Assembly: GCF_008123965.1 (NCBI RefSeq)
Contig: NZ_VSTH01000007.1
Coordinates: 1-64,000 of the forward strand
From: Bradyrhizobium hipponense
Lineage (GTDB): Bacteria; Pseudomonadota; Alphaproteobacteria; Rhizobiales; Xanthobacteraceae
Length of the DNA stretch: 64,000 bases
Reading direction: 5' to 3'
Made by a program: the position numbers and the translations under genes. The number at the start of each line of letters is the position of its first letter. Positions within the stretch are counted from its first letter, which is position 1. The notes beneath the pieces are model-generated. The model searched no databases, was not told where the DNA came from, and worked only from the letters and a program-made list of their open reading frames with translations. Of the stretch, positions 33,973 through 43,479 are shown in pieces.

Positions 33973-34421
33973 GCGCGGACCCTCCCCCTCGTGATTGACG
34001 CCGTCGGCGAACAAGAACCTGAGCCACGCGGTCAATTTCGCTGCGCCCGAATTCGTGGCGCGCACGCTGGAGTAGATACTGTAGCACAGTTATTGTCGGC
34101 GGAAACGAGCTCCGCTCCAATTCCATGTCCAACGAAGTCCCGTCTGTTCGGCTTTCAACGTTGATGACCGAAGCATTCCGCACATTTGCACCGTCCCTGG
34201 TTTCATTTCCCCCGAAACGGGATGAGTGATCTAGCGCACGTTCCTCGCCGTAGCTTTGTGATAAGAGCTATCCGTGAGCCCGCCTCTGTCAGGAACGAAA
34301 ACTGGCACGAAACAGGATGGTGGGAAGCGCACTCGTTCAGTGCGCGCTTCGATCCTGCCTCCGTGAATCAGGGTTGTCGTCACATCGGCCGTCGACCATA
34401 ATCTCCTCGTCTCAGCAATAG
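33973..34421. other. Divergent intergenic region, YcaO and AAA+ units
   Basis: About 450 bases between the divergent YcaO and membrane-protein genes, presumably holding both promoters. Short minus-strand frames exist but show no ribosome site, double-glycine leader or domain. I see no third precursor peptide here. Confidence 0.5.
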
Positions 34422-35033
34422 ATGAATGCCCGAAACATGAGTGAACCAGAAGCACAACATGAGGTTTCTCCGGGGGCGCCCAGCGGGCATGATCAGACCC
34501 CAGGTCAGGAGCCCCCCAGGGGCAAGAAGCCTGGCTCCTCTCGGGGCACCTGGATTGGAATTGCCGGCGGGCTCGCGATCGCCGGAATAGCCGCGTTCAC
34601 GATATTGCCCCGCCTCGGAGGCGACAAGCCGCCTGGCGTTGGCGAGGAATCTACCCTGGAAGTGCTGATACCAGCCGATATCAATGCAGCGCTTCCGACG
34701 CTGGATCCCGGAAGTTCGAAAGCAGCGGTGGATGACGCGAAGAACTGCAAGGTCCCGCTGGCATGGGTGACGTTAAAGCAACAACCGAATGGGCATGGTG
34801 GCATGGTGCGCGTCCGTTCAGGATCATATCTGTCGCCGCCGATCAAGCTCACCCCCACACCGCAGCGGATCGCTCTCCCCTACCCCGCGCCTTATCCTAC
34901 GGGCCGCGGAGTTCTAACCTTGGTCGGCGAGGCGGACCAAGTGGGGTTCTACCTGACGCCCGGAGGCATTCACGACGTGAACGGCACGTACTCCGTCAAC
35001 GTGCATTGGCAGGTTCGCAACCCATGCCCATGA
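34422..35033 (+). CDS. Membrane-anchored hypothetical protein
   Basis: A 203-residue protein. The N-terminal 40 residues are hydrophilic and proline-rich. One membrane helix follows (residues 43-61: WIGIAGGLAIAGIAAFTILP). The outer domain has VLIPADINAALPTLDPG and YPTGRGVLTLVGEADQVGFY and one cysteine pair. No family was recognised. The AAA+/protease gene starts 46 bases later, so the two likely form an operon and this protein may be its substrate or regulator. ATG 34437 is an alternative start. Confidence 0.65.
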   Translation: MNARNMSEPEAQHEVSPGAPSGHDQTPGQEPPRGKKPGSSRGTWIGIAGGLAIAGIAAFTILPRLGGDKPPGVGEESTLEVLIPADINAALPTLDPGSSKAAVDDAKNCKVPLAWVTLKQQPNGHGGMVRVRSGSYLSPPIKLTPTPQRIALPYPAPYPTGRGVLTLVGEADQVGFYLTPGGIHDVNGTYSVNVHWQVRNPCP

Positions 35034-35079
35034 ACGGGCCAATCGGCAAACTCGACGCCGTGATCGGAGATTGCCGGCA

Positions 35080-37785
35080 ATGAAGAACTTCTTCCGCAAC
35101 CATCCGATGATCAGCATGTGCATTGCCATGCTTGTGGCCGCGGTCGCCACCCAGTGGATACTCAATCCGAAATCCGGTCCGCTCAGCGCATTGACATTGG
35201 CGAACTCGCTGACGATCGGTGCCGTGCTTCTGATCATGATGGCCGGGTTCGCACTGACCTACGTGGCGATGCGGCTCGGCGGCGACCCTACCGGATTCGG
35301 ATTGGTCCCTCTCGGGGAAGGCTATACGCCCGGGCGTCGGCTGAACGTGGATTCTCCGGCGGTGTCCGTCCGCAGCGCCGACGATGTGCTCGACGAACTC
35401 GACCAGATGATAGGGCTCTCCTCCGTCAAGGAGGAAGTCAACAAGCTGCTCGCGGGCATCGAAATCGAACGCAAGCGCCGTGAACAGGGCTTACCCGTGG
35501 GGAAGGTGAGCCGCCACATGGTGTTCACGGGGCCGCCCGGCGTCGGCAAGACCGAGATCGCGCGCGCCCTGGGGGAGATCTATCGATCGCTCAAAGTGCT
35601 GCGCAAAGGACATGTGGTGGAGGTGCAGCGCGCCGATCTAGTCGCAGGTTATATCGGACAGACGGCCATGAAGACGCTGGACAAGTGCAAGGAGGCACTC
35701 GACGGCATCCTCTTCGTCGACGAAGCCTACGCACTCGCGGGCGAAGGCAAGGATTTCGGCCAGGAGGCAATCGCGACGTTGATCAAGTTCATGGAAGACA
35801 ACCGCGACCGAGTCATGGTGATCGCCGCCGGATACCCCAACGAAATGCGGCGCTTCATCGCGACGAATCCAGGCCTGGCGAGCCGCTTCAACAGGACCAT
35901 CGAATTTCCGGCCTATGAGCCGAAAGAACTGGCTGCGATCCTGCGATTGATGGCCAAGCGACAACGCGCTGATTTGCCCGAGGTACTCGAGCAAAGTCTG
36001 GTCCCCTGGATCGAAACCCAGTGGAGAAGCGAGGGCTGGGGCAACGCTCGCGAGATGCGCAACCTTCTTGACAAGGCGTGCGAAGCCCAGTCGTTGCGCG
36101 TGGCGGTTGATCCGACCGCCGACATAAGCAAGGTCGAGATGGTCGACTTCGAAAGCGTCGGCGTGCCCCTTGTGCGAACGCACGTGCCGCCGCCACTGGC
36201 GCCTCAGCCTGTCCCGACCATACCAACTCCGGCTCCGACTGTCGTTGAGCCCTCCTTTGCGTCCTCTTCTTCGCCTGGCCATTTGGCGTCACGCCAAGGG
36301 CGACGGCTGAAGGTTGAGGCCATTATCCCTACTGAGCGCACGCTCGATCAGGCGCTCGACCGGCTCGACGAGATGGTTGGGCTGGAGGCGGTCAAGGAGG
36401 AGGTGAACAAGCTCATATCGGGGCTTGAGGTCGAGCGCCTGCGCCGCGAGCAGGGGCTGGCTATCGCCCCTATCAGCCGCCACATGGTATTTGCTGGCCC
36501 GCCCGGCGTGGGGAAGACCGAGGTCGCGCGGGCACTCGGCGAGATCTATCGCTCTATTAGCGTGCTGCGAAAAGGCCATCTGGTCGAGACTGACCGCTCG
36601 GGTCTCGTCGCGGGCTATATCGGCCAAACTGCTCCCAAGACGCTCGACAAATGCAGGGAAGCGCTCGACGGCATCCTGTTCATCGATGAAGCATATTCGC
36701 TTGCCCGACCAGGCAACGATTTCGGCCAGGAGGCGATCGATACGTTACTCAAGTTCATGGAGGACAACCGAGACCGCATCGTCGTGATCGTCGCGGGCTA
36801 CCCGAATGAGATGCTGCGGTTCATCAACAGCAATCCCGGCCTGTCCAGCCGCTTCACCAAGATGATCGAGTTTCCGCCCTATGCCGCAAACGAGCTTGCC
36901 GCCATTCTGCGGGTGATGGCAAAACAGCAAAACTTCATATTGCCTGAAGATCTCGAGTCCAGCCTCGGCCCGTGGATCAAGGTGGGCATGCGCAAAAAGT
37001 CCTGGGGGCAGGCGCGCGAAATGCGAACGCTGCTCGAGCGCGCGCGCGAGGCGCAGGCCATGCGCATTGCGCACGATCCATCAGCCGACCTGCGTCACCT
37101 GGCGATGGCGGATATCGACGCAGCCATCCAGATCTCCGGATATCGCGAGATGGTGCCGGAGAAGATCAGCGATACCATCGTGAAAATTCCTACGTTCCCT
37201 CGCTCGGTCATCCCGCTGTCGGAGGGGACGGCGGCTCTGCAGGCGGCCGTTGTCACGGTCAAGATCGATGGTGCTCACGGAAGCGGCTTTTTCATCTCCA
37301 GGGATGGATATCTCCTGACCAACCAGCACGTGGTGGTGGAGAACAAATTTGTGACGATCAAACTCACAACCGGCCGTGAGCTGCCCGGCGAAGTGCTGCG
37401 AACAAACAAGACCAGAGACATCGCGCTGGTCAAGGTGAATGAATCGGGAATGACGGCGATGCCACTGCGGCTTGACCTACCCGAGGTCGCCTCGGAGGTT
37501 TATGCAGTCGGGACGCCGAAATTTGAGCAATATTCGACGACAATAACCAAAGGCATCGTCAGTGCCTATCGCAGGGACGACGATCTGACGCTCCTGCAAA
37601 GCGACACTGCCATTCATCCTGGCAACAGCGGCGGGCCGATGGTCGACGGATACGGCAATGTCGTCGCCGTAAGCGTCTCCGGACTAGCGATCTCGGGGGT
37701 GCTGACAAGCATCAATTTCTTCATTCCCATCGCCGATGCGCTTAAGTTCCTCGCCGTTGAGCTGGTCAAGCAAGACGTGGCATAG
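35080..37785 (+). CDS. Double CbxX-type AAA+ ATPase fused to a trypsin-like protease
   Basis: A 901-residue protein. Two membrane helices (residues 5-25 and 45-70) precede two SpoVK/CbbX-type AAA+ modules. Module 1 has Walker A GPPGVGKTEIA near 150 and Walker B ILFVDEAYAL near 210. Module 2 has the same motifs near 472 and 530 (ILFIDEAYSL). A Pro-rich linker lies at 370-395. The C-terminus (720-901) is an S1C-type serine protease with complete triad H750 (TNQHVV), D780 (RDIALVKV) and S850 (GNSGGP). An ATP-driven unfoldase joined to a DegP-like protease on a membrane anchor is unusual. Which side of the membrane each part faces is unclear. The ATG at 35080 has GGAGA upstream. Confidence 0.9.
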   Translation: MKNFFRNHPMISMCIAMLVAAVATQWILNPKSGPLSALTLANSLTIGAVLLIMMAGFALTYVAMRLGGDPTGFGLVPLGEGYTPGRRLNVDSPAVSVRSADDVLDELDQMIGLSSVKEEVNKLLAGIEIERKRREQGLPVGKVSRHMVFTGPPGVGKTEIARALGEIYRSLKVLRKGHVVEVQRADLVAGYIGQTAMKTLDKCKEALDGILFVDEAYALAGEGKDFGQEAIATLIKFMEDNRDRVMVIAAGYPNEMRRFIATNPGLASRFNRTIEFPAYEPKELAAILRLMAKRQRADLPEVLEQSLVPWIETQWRSEGWGNAREMRNLLDKACEAQSLRVAVDPTADISKVEMVDFESVGVPLVRTHVPPPLAPQPVPTIPTPAPTVVEPSFASSSSPGHLASRQGRRLKVEAIIPTERTLDQALDRLDEMVGLEAVKEEVNKLISGLEVERLRREQGLAIAPISRHMVFAGPPGVGKTEVARALGEIYRSISVLRKGHLVETDRSGLVAGYIGQTAPKTLDKCREALDGILFIDEAYSLARPGNDFGQEAIDTLLKFMEDNRDRIVVIVAGYPNEMLRFINSNPGLSSRFTKMIEFPPYAANELAAILRVMAKQQNFILPEDLESSLGPWIKVGMRKKSWGQAREMRTLLERAREAQAMRIAHDPSADLRHLAMADIDAAIQISGYREMVPEKISDTIVKIPTFPRSVIPLSEGTAALQAAVVTVKIDGAHGSGFFISRDGYLLTNQHVVVENKFVTIKLTTGRELPGEVLRTNKTRDIALVKVNESGMTAMPLRLDLPEVASEVYAVGTPKFEQYSTTITKGIVSAYRRDDDLTLLQSDTAIHPGNSGGPMVDGYGNVVAVSVSGLAISGVLTSINFFIPIADALKFLAVELVKQDVA

Positions 37786-37811
37786 CAGTAAGCAAAACAA
37801 GCGGCCCCGGG

Positions 37812-39215
37812 ATGCAACTGAAACGAACAAATTCGATAACCGCGATCGGCCGAACAGCGGCTTTGCATATCGCGTTCTGGCAGTACGATCCCTGGTACCG
37901 CCGCGCGTGGCTTGTCTGGCCGCAGGCGACAGCAATCCTTGTTGCGAGCTGGCTTGTTGTGGGTCTGCCTCCGGCCGCAGTTCCGGTTGGCAACTGGGCA
38001 AAGCCTGCCGATTGCAGCAACGTGTTTACCCCCGGTTGCGCGGCAACCCGGCGCGCCGTGTACTCCTGGGACGATGAAGTCGGCAGACCCACGATCGCCA
38101 ATCAGGTCACGGTCTACGTCGATCGGTCGACCTTTCGAAATTCTGCCGCAGACGATCGGTCCAAACTCACGTCAGCGCTTGGCGCCTATTATCGCTATGA
38201 TTGGGGGAAGGCGACCGATATTCTGAAATCGGCCACCGCAAGCGACTCGAACGTTCAGTTCCTCACGGCGCTCGCCCTGATGATACCAAATTCGACCGAC
38301 CAGGCGCGCAACGCGGAGGCGCTGCTGCGCGAGGCGTCTGCCCGGGGACATCGCCAGGCCAGCAGCGTGCTCGGGCGCATTCTCTTCGCGGGCGCGGGCG
38401 GCTTGCCGAAGGATGAAACGGCGGGACGGAAGTTGATGGATGACGCGGTCGCAGCTGGCGAGCCGTACGCGATGCGGCTTGCTGCTGCCGGATACGTCAG
38501 CGGAGAATTTGGCGCGTACGATACCGTTAAGGCCGTCGATCTCTTGCGCAAGGCAGCGGATAGTGGCGAACTCATCGCTATGGTGCAACTTGCATACTGC
38601 ATCGAAACCGGGCGGGGCGGGCTTACGCGAGACGCTGCGAAGACGGTCGACTATTTGCGGCGCGCGGCGGATGCAGGCTTTGAAGGGGCACAGATCACGT
38701 TGGCCCGGTGGTTCAAAGACCGATATGCCTATCGAGAAAGCGAGAATGAGGCGGAAACAATCAAGTGGTACGAGCGGTCCTATCGACAAGGGCACTCGGT
38801 GTTCGCCCTCGCTGAGCTCGCTTACGTCCACAGATATGCGCGGGCGGCGCCGTGGTTCGACACCAAACGCTCGTTTGAATTACTCCAGCTTTGCGCGCCT
38901 TACAGAAATGCCTATTGCCATTATTGGCTTGCTCGAGCCTACCACGAGGGTGCCGGAACAGCGCGAGACTACACCAGCGCCTACGCTCACTACATTGTTG
39001 CAAAAGAGCTCGGGCGGCAAGATGCAGCCCCCGAACTTCAGAAACTCGATAGTTTCCTCCAACCTGAGATCAAGACCAGCGCAGCGGAGCTGGCCAAGAG
39101 CATTTCGGCGGGCCTCAAACCGGTGCCACGCGTGATCCGGCTACAAACGGCGGAGACTGACAGCACAGGTCCGTCTCCGTGGCCTGACCCCGGCCCGCGA
39201 CCGGCATCACCTTGA
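37812..39215 (+). CDS. Membrane-anchored Sel1-repeat protein
   Basis: A 467-residue protein with one hydrophobic segment at residues 38-58 (ATAILVASWLVVGLPPAAVP). From about residue 150 to 430 there are Sel1-like alpha/alpha repeats (LLREASARGHRQASSVLGRI, LLRKAADSGELIAMVQLAYC, YLRRAADAGFEGAQITLARW). Sel1 repeats bind proteins, often in signalling or secretion. It begins 26 bases after the AAA+/protease gene and is probably co-expressed, so it may present substrates or tether the complex. Confidence 0.8.
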   Translation: MQLKRTNSITAIGRTAALHIAFWQYDPWYRRAWLVWPQATAILVASWLVVGLPPAAVPVGNWAKPADCSNVFTPGCAATRRAVYSWDDEVGRPTIANQVTVYVDRSTFRNSAADDRSKLTSALGAYYRYDWGKATDILKSATASDSNVQFLTALALMIPNSTDQARNAEALLREASARGHRQASSVLGRILFAGAGGLPKDETAGRKLMDDAVAAGEPYAMRLAAAGYVSGEFGAYDTVKAVDLLRKAADSGELIAMVQLAYCIETGRGGLTRDAAKTVDYLRRAADAGFEGAQITLARWFKDRYAYRESENEAETIKWYERSYRQGHSVFALAELAYVHRYARAAPWFDTKRSFELLQLCAPYRNAYCHYWLARAYHEGAGTARDYTSAYAHYIVAKELGRQDAAPELQKLDSFLQPEIKTSAAELAKSISAGLKPVPRVIRLQTAETDSTGPSPWPDPGPRPASP

Positions 39216-39289
39216 ACCGCCAAGTCCCGCTGGCTCGTAATCATTCAAATGCGCGCGAAGCATGGGATGGGTCTAGTCCATCGTCCCAC

Positions 39290-39640
39290 CGCCGAGCGAC
39301 CGGAATCTTACCAAGGAAGCGTTGGACCGCGTCAGGATCCGCCCCAAGTCCCATGCCTTCGACACCCAGGCCCTTGGAGCGGTTCGGCAAGCTGATGCGT
39401 GAAAATCTTACCTCCGGCCGCATCCCTTTCGGAAAGCTTACATCAAATCGGTCGTGGACCGGGTAGAGGTAGATGATTGCGCCGTCCGCATCGTGGGCGA
39501 CAAAGCAACCCTGGAGCAGGCCATCGCCGGCGGTCAAAACGCGAACCCCTGCGTTCGCAGCTTCGTACGCAAATGGCGCTCCCTAGGGGAGACGAAGGGC
39601 GACTCAAGAAGACGTTGAAAAACAAGCGTAAATCAGCCTA
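39290..39640 (+). pseudogene. C-terminal remnant of a serine recombinase
   Basis: Two frames together give LERFGKLMRENLTSGRIPF, then FRKAYIKSVVDRVEVDD, CAVRIVGDKATLEQAIAGG and VRSFVRKWRS. This is the C-terminal region of large serine recombinases of rhizobial elements. A frameshift lies near 39430 and another near the end. The catalytic N-terminus is absent. It marks the left edge of a small islet of exported proteins whose right edge carries a related remnant. Confidence 0.65.
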
Positions 39641-39662
39641 GCTGCTCTAACACTGCTACCAC
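39630..39662. repeat. Islet-flanking imperfect direct repeat, left copy
   Basis: This 33-bp stretch matches 43585-43617 at 26 of 33 positions in the same orientation, sharing AAATCAGC and CACTGCTA. The bases before it are also alignable without gaps (32 of 48, from 39590). It lies at the 3' end of the recombinase remnant. Confidence 0.6.
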
Positions 39663-39786
39663 CACTCGCTACCACCCTCAAGTCGAAAGGAGCCTATTTG
39701 GTAAATGAGTACGGGGTGACGTTCTCTGTCAACGCGCCAATCGAAAGGCGCCCAAAGTATAACCGCTATAGTGGCTGGGGAAGCGT

Positions 39787-40572
39787 CTATTGAAATTTGA
39801 GAGCCAGCGCATATTCGACACCCGCGTTCACTGCTGCTTTACCGTCGCCGGGGTGCAACCGTCCAAACGCCGCGCCCGCTTGAACGGCATCTGCCCTATG
39901 CTTGGGTGCTCCGTGGCCCGAGGGTTCAAATATCTGGTCACCTTTTCTCAACTGAGTAATCGCCTGGATCAAAACTGGATAGTTTGGCTGCCGTTCTACC
40001 CTGTGTGCACCGTAGTATCCGCACACGAAGTCTGCGCATAACTCGTAACGTACTTGGAAGAAGGAATCGCCCGCGGTTGTGAATTTGTATAGGAGGCGAT
40101 GCTTCCTCTGTAAGGCGTGCCCGCTTTCGTGAGCGCACAACGCTGTCAGCGCCGCTCCCAAATTCTTCGTTACCCTGCGGGTTTCTTTCAAGAGGTTCCG
40201 TCCGACCAAGATTGTCCCGTCAGAGGGCAAATCTGGTTTCATCGGTTTAATTAGGTCAGCCGGCACAAAGGCCGCATTGGGTATGGTCGTTTCGGTGTAG
40301 AGGCCAAACCCGAAATTCAGGCCAAGATAGTTGGCAATATCAGCCAGTACCCAGACAAACGAGTTCTTATAATCGTCATCGAAATCGTCGCTCGTGTCTT
40401 CAAAGAGTGGCGTCACTGACCCATAATTTATAACCGATCCGGCCGCCCCGTTAGTTGCCTCGAAGGACGGGTCGCAAACCGACGGATCAGACTGAGCCGC
40501 TACCCTTCCACAACTGCAACACAACACGCCACCGACTAAAAGGCTGAAATTGCGTCTGCTCAACTTGCTCAT
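39787..40572 (-). CDS. Exported zinc metallopeptidase-like protein
   Basis: A 261-residue protein with a Tat-like start (MSKLSRRNFSLLVGGVL, twin Arg) and a Cys-rich signal end. The zinc motif is HESGH in LCAHESGHALQRKH, and the third ligand is probably in ELCADFVCGYYGAHRVE, a layout like the M48-type exported peptidases. The start at 40572 overlaps the stop of the upstream gene (ATGA), making it third in a three-gene minus-strand operon. Substrate unknown. The islet has a second protein with the same plan at 42814. Confidence 0.75.
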   Translation of the reverse strand: MSKLSRRNFSLLVGGVLCCSCGRVAAQSDPSVCDPSFEATNGAAGSVINYGSVTPLFEDTSDDFDDDYKNSFVWVLADIANYLGLNFGFGLYTETTIPNAAFVPADLIKPMKPDLPSDGTILVGRNLLKETRRVTKNLGAALTALCAHESGHALQRKHRLLYKFTTAGDSFFQVRYELCADFVCGYYGAHRVERQPNYPVLIQAITQLRKGDQIFEPSGHGAPKHRADAVQAGAAFGRLHPGDGKAAVNAGVEYALALKFQ

Positions 40573-41141
40573 TTGACCTTCAGCGTGCAACTTCCACCTA
40601 GTTCCTCACATGCTTGCTTGATTTCCTGTTCTGCAGCCCTTCTCTCTTCCTCATTCGAACATCCCATTTCGACAGAGGGTAAAATGCTAGTCTCCCCTCC
40701 TGGTGGAAGGATTGGTAGGATGGCCGGCGGCTTACCGGTATTCAACAACAAGAATGAAATAGAGGTAATCGTTTCTGGAGAGGCTGCAGAGGCGGAGACT
40801 ATCCAATCAATTTTACCCAAGGCATGAATTGACCGAAATGCATATTGTCGCCCGTAATCGTTGTCGACCGACAGAACTGGACAAATTTTCTTCAATGCAC
40901 TTTGAAGCACGGCTTTTGCCAGTGGAGGCGCACCGTTCAAGGCAGCGAGTGTCTTTGCTGGGACTTCTGGTGCCAAGTTAGTTGTGTCGAGCGTCTTGTT
41001 CTGAAGATCGACAACGATGCGGCTTTCGGCATCAGCCGCATTAGAAGAAAGAAGATAGGCTGCGGCATAGCTCGACGGAACGCATAGAGCGCAAAGTATG
41101 CCTATCGCTATGGAGGCAGCGAATCCACACGGTTTAATCAT
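40569..41141 (-). CDS. Exported hypothetical protein
   Basis: A 190-residue protein with a signal peptide (residues 1-27, ending SSYA). The mature part has no recognised domain. It contains ALNGAPPLAKAVLQSALKKI, a Pro-rich stretch (ILPILPPGGE) and a Cys-containing helical C-terminus (EEERRAAEQEIKQACEELGG). It overlaps both neighbours by a few bases, so the three are co-translated. Function unknown. Confidence 0.6.
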   Translation of the reverse strand: MIKPCGFAASIAIGILCALCVPSSYAAAYLLSSNAADAESRIVVDLQNKTLDTTNLAPEVPAKTLAALNGAPPLAKAVLQSALKKICPVLSVDNDYGRQYAFRSIHALGKIDWIVSASAASPETITSISFLLLNTGKPPAILPILPPGGETSILPSVEMGCSNEEERRAAEQEIKQACEELGGSCTLKVK

Positions 41142-41997
41142 CTGTGGTGATCCCCGAGAAGTAACTCTCGTTCAATGTGCCTTCAGTAGTTAGTGCGGGA
41201 TCTGTCGCCACGTTGTTGCTCAACACCTGAGCGGCAGCTTTCTCTGCATCCCACATGTTAGGCATCGCCACATACCCTCCCACAAGCAGGTTGTTAGCCT
41301 CAGACCGGATGATCCCGCAGTCCCTCTTCTTATCCGCCGGTAGTGAGGGGCAACCCGCGTCAGCAAAGAACCCCCATCGGTAGCCGAGGCCCCCGTCCGG
41401 CTTGCCCATGCCTTGCGCAGAGAAGTACTTAAAGCCCGCCACTAAGTTAGAGTAGTCGCTTAGATCGGCCCCCGTCTTGTCGATGTATCCTAGGAAGACC
41501 ACCCCATGGCCGGTCCTGGTTCGGTTGAAGTTGACGAATGTACCGGGGAAGAGGTTCTTGAAAGCGATTCTCTTTCCCATGCCGAAATTTTCAAATGCGT
41601 GTGCGGCGCCAGTCGACGGGCTTCCATTTACCATCCAGATCTGCCCTCTCAAGTCGAGTGGACGCAGCCGGGCCCAGGTGACCTTGGGGATGTAATGGAA
41701 GGGTGACACGTCTTTTGTTTCGCGCGCGTACAGATTTAGAGCTTCAACTAAAACCTCGAGCTGGGCGGCGACGCACATCGTTATGGGTGGGCCAGACGCC
41801 TTTAGGATACCATCGTCTCCGAACGTCAGATCTTGAGTGAAAGCAGCGCTGCCGTAGCCTTTCGCGGCACGGCTTTCTCCGAGCATTTTCACGGCTGTCA
41901 GAACGTACTTGTTGAAGCCGCCGTCCGGGGATTCGGATCGAGCTGGAAAGGGAAAAAGCGCGGCTGCAATAACGAAACACGCAGAGATCATTTTCAT
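41134..41997 (-). CDS. Exported protein, possible NlpC/P60-like amidase
   Basis: A 287-residue protein from the ATG at 41997 (TTAGGTG upstream) with a signal peptide (residues 1-19). The order Cys (PPITMCVAAQLEVLVEAL), then much later Gly-His (RTGHGVVFLGYID), recalls papain-like NlpC/P60 or CHAP hydrolases acting on cell wall. No close family match was recognised, and the third catalytic residue is not obvious. It is first in the islet's minus-strand operon. Exported peptidases beside it suggest cell-envelope or antagonistic activity; this is inference. Confidence 0.5.
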   Translation of the reverse strand: MKMISACFVIAAALFPFPARSESPDGGFNKYVLTAVKMLGESRAAKGYGSAAFTQDLTFGDDGILKASGPPITMCVAAQLEVLVEALNLYARETKDVSPFHYIPKVTWARLRPLDLRGQIWMVNGSPSTGAAHAFENFGMGKRIAFKNLFPGTFVNFNRTRTGHGVVFLGYIDKTGADLSDYSNLVAGFKYFSAQGMGKPDGGLGYRWGFFADAGCPSLPADKKRDCGIIRSEANNLLVGGYVAMPNMWDAEKAAAQVLSNNVATDPALTTEGTLNESYFSGITTDD

Positions 41998-42331
41998 GAA
42001 ATCACCTAAGCGAAAACGGCAGGCTGATTGACCTGACGGAGCGAAAAACAAATCTGTTTGACTTTAACCTATGATTGTGAAAATGTAAAAGCGCGCTTTA
42101 ATTGCTACTAAAGCTACAAGACCCATTTGTTACGAGGGTCGTTTATGTGCAATTGCTGCACTCGCAGACCGTCAATCTTCCAGTCTCTGACATCTGGGTT
42201 CGCCCGACGGGCGCCGTCTCAGCTTCCTGCCTATATTTGCGCATCAAGTGAGTTACTGCCGACGAAGATCGATACTCATTCGAGTTCAGGCAGCTCGTGG
42301 CGGAGCCAAATTGATTAAGCGGGGAAGTGCT

Positions 42332-42817
42332 ATGGCTGTCCTAACTTTCTCACAGCGCTTACGGACGCAACGGAGCGCCCGCTTTGGGTATTCCACCATT
42401 CTGCTCGGAATTGCGTTTTCTTGTGAGCTTACTGCTCCGGCTTCAGCGCAAATGAATACTTGCGGGATGGCGTTGCAGCAGCTTCAAATGTATGTCGGCA
42501 GAGTGAACCAGACTGCTCAATACGAGTACTATCAAGGCATACCGATGCGGTGCCGCGGCAATCCAATGTGCGGACAGGCGATGCTCCAGCAGCTTAACTT
42601 CTGGTATGCGCAGCAGTCGAATATGGTGAACAACTACTACATGCAGATATCGGCGCAATGTTCGTCCGGTCCTCCGACACCTCTGGAACGGCGGCCGGAC
42701 GACACCGGATCGCCTCGAATTAGCGAACGGGATGTGAAAACAGTCCAGATTGATGATGAAGATCGTACTGTCAGAATCAAAATTCCGAGCACACCACAGG
42801 GGTTCGTACCGCAATGA
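42332..42817 (+). CDS. Exported hypothetical Gln/Met-rich protein
   Basis: A 161-residue protein. The ATG at 42332 follows GGGGAAG. The signal peptide ends APASA near residue 39. The mature protein is rich in Gln, Met and Tyr with three or four cysteines (MNTCGMALQQLQMYVGRVNQ, MRCRGNPMCGQAMLQQLNFW) and ends in an acidic tail. No family was recognised. It is coupled by ATGA overlap to the downstream metallopeptidase-like gene. Confidence 0.6.
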   Translation: MAVLTFSQRLRTQRSARFGYSTILLGIAFSCELTAPASAQMNTCGMALQQLQMYVGRVNQTAQYEYYQGIPMRCRGNPMCGQAMLQQLNFWYAQQSNMVNNYYMQISAQCSSGPPTPLERRPDDTGSPRISERDVKTVQIDDEDRTVRIKIPSTPQGFVPQ

Positions 42818-43455
42818 AATCGACGAACCTTAGTCGCAGATGCTTCACCTGCGGATTGGTCGGGAGCGTTGCTGTCGGCCTCACAAAGCCAGCCTTTGCT
42901 TCGTTACCGGTCTGCCTCTTTTCAGCTACTGATGGCTGGGATGGGTCAACTACTCGCGAATTTATCACTCGCCAAGCCCGAACCAATGACTTATCGGGTG
43001 TCCCTGATGTCGTAGATCGGATCATGAGAACACTGGGGTTCAAGGTCGACTTCGATATTTTCATTGCAGAGAAGGAAGACAACGCCTTTGCTAGTGTAGC
43101 AAATGGACACAAAATTCTTGTGGTCGATGTTGGATTTGTCAGCAAGATGAACCGGGTTGCAGGCACTGAGTGGGGCGCAATTCAAATTATAGCCCATGAA
43201 GTCGGGCATCATATTGCCGGGTTTGGTGGTGATCGGCACCGTAACGAGCTGAACGCTGACTATTGGAGTGGCCAGGCCTGTCAACGACTTGGGTCCGCAA
43301 AAGACGCAGCAGAAAAAGCGATTCTTGCAGTGGGGACTGATGCCGACACCCCGTCGCATCCGAACAAGCGCCGACGTGCAGACATCATCGGCCAAGGATG
43401 GGAAGACGCAAAGCTCGGCAAAATTGATTATTCATTCTGTGATAATTGCCGATAG
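42814..43455 (+). CDS. Exported M48-like zinc peptidase
   Basis: A 213-residue protein with a Tat-like signal (LSRRCFTCGLVGSVAVGL). Zinc motif: HEVGHH in IIAHEVGHHIAGFGG. The third ligand is probably the Glu in ELNADYWSGQACQRLG. Four of its cysteines could form disulfides. The plan (twin-Arg signal, small domain, HExxH then ELxAD) is the same as the protein at 39787, though sequence similarity is low. The overlap with the upstream gene indicates co-translation. Substrate unknown. Confidence 0.75.
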   Translation: MKSTNLSRRCFTCGLVGSVAVGLTKPAFASLPVCLFSATDGWDGSTTREFITRQARTNDLSGVPDVVDRIMRTLGFKVDFDIFIAEKEDNAFASVANGHKILVVDVGFVSKMNRVAGTEWGAIQIIAHEVGHHIAGFGGDRHRNELNADYWSGQACQRLGSAKDAAEKAILAVGTDADTPSHPNKRRRADIIGQGWEDAKLGKIDYSFCDNCR

Positions 43456-43479
43456 CGCTCAGGCTCTTTACCATCCTCG

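Noticed and set aside
34126..34183. Minus-strand short frame upstream of YcaO considered as a third precursor
   Set aside because: No double-glycine motif and an Arg-rich tail; overlaps the YcaO start region.
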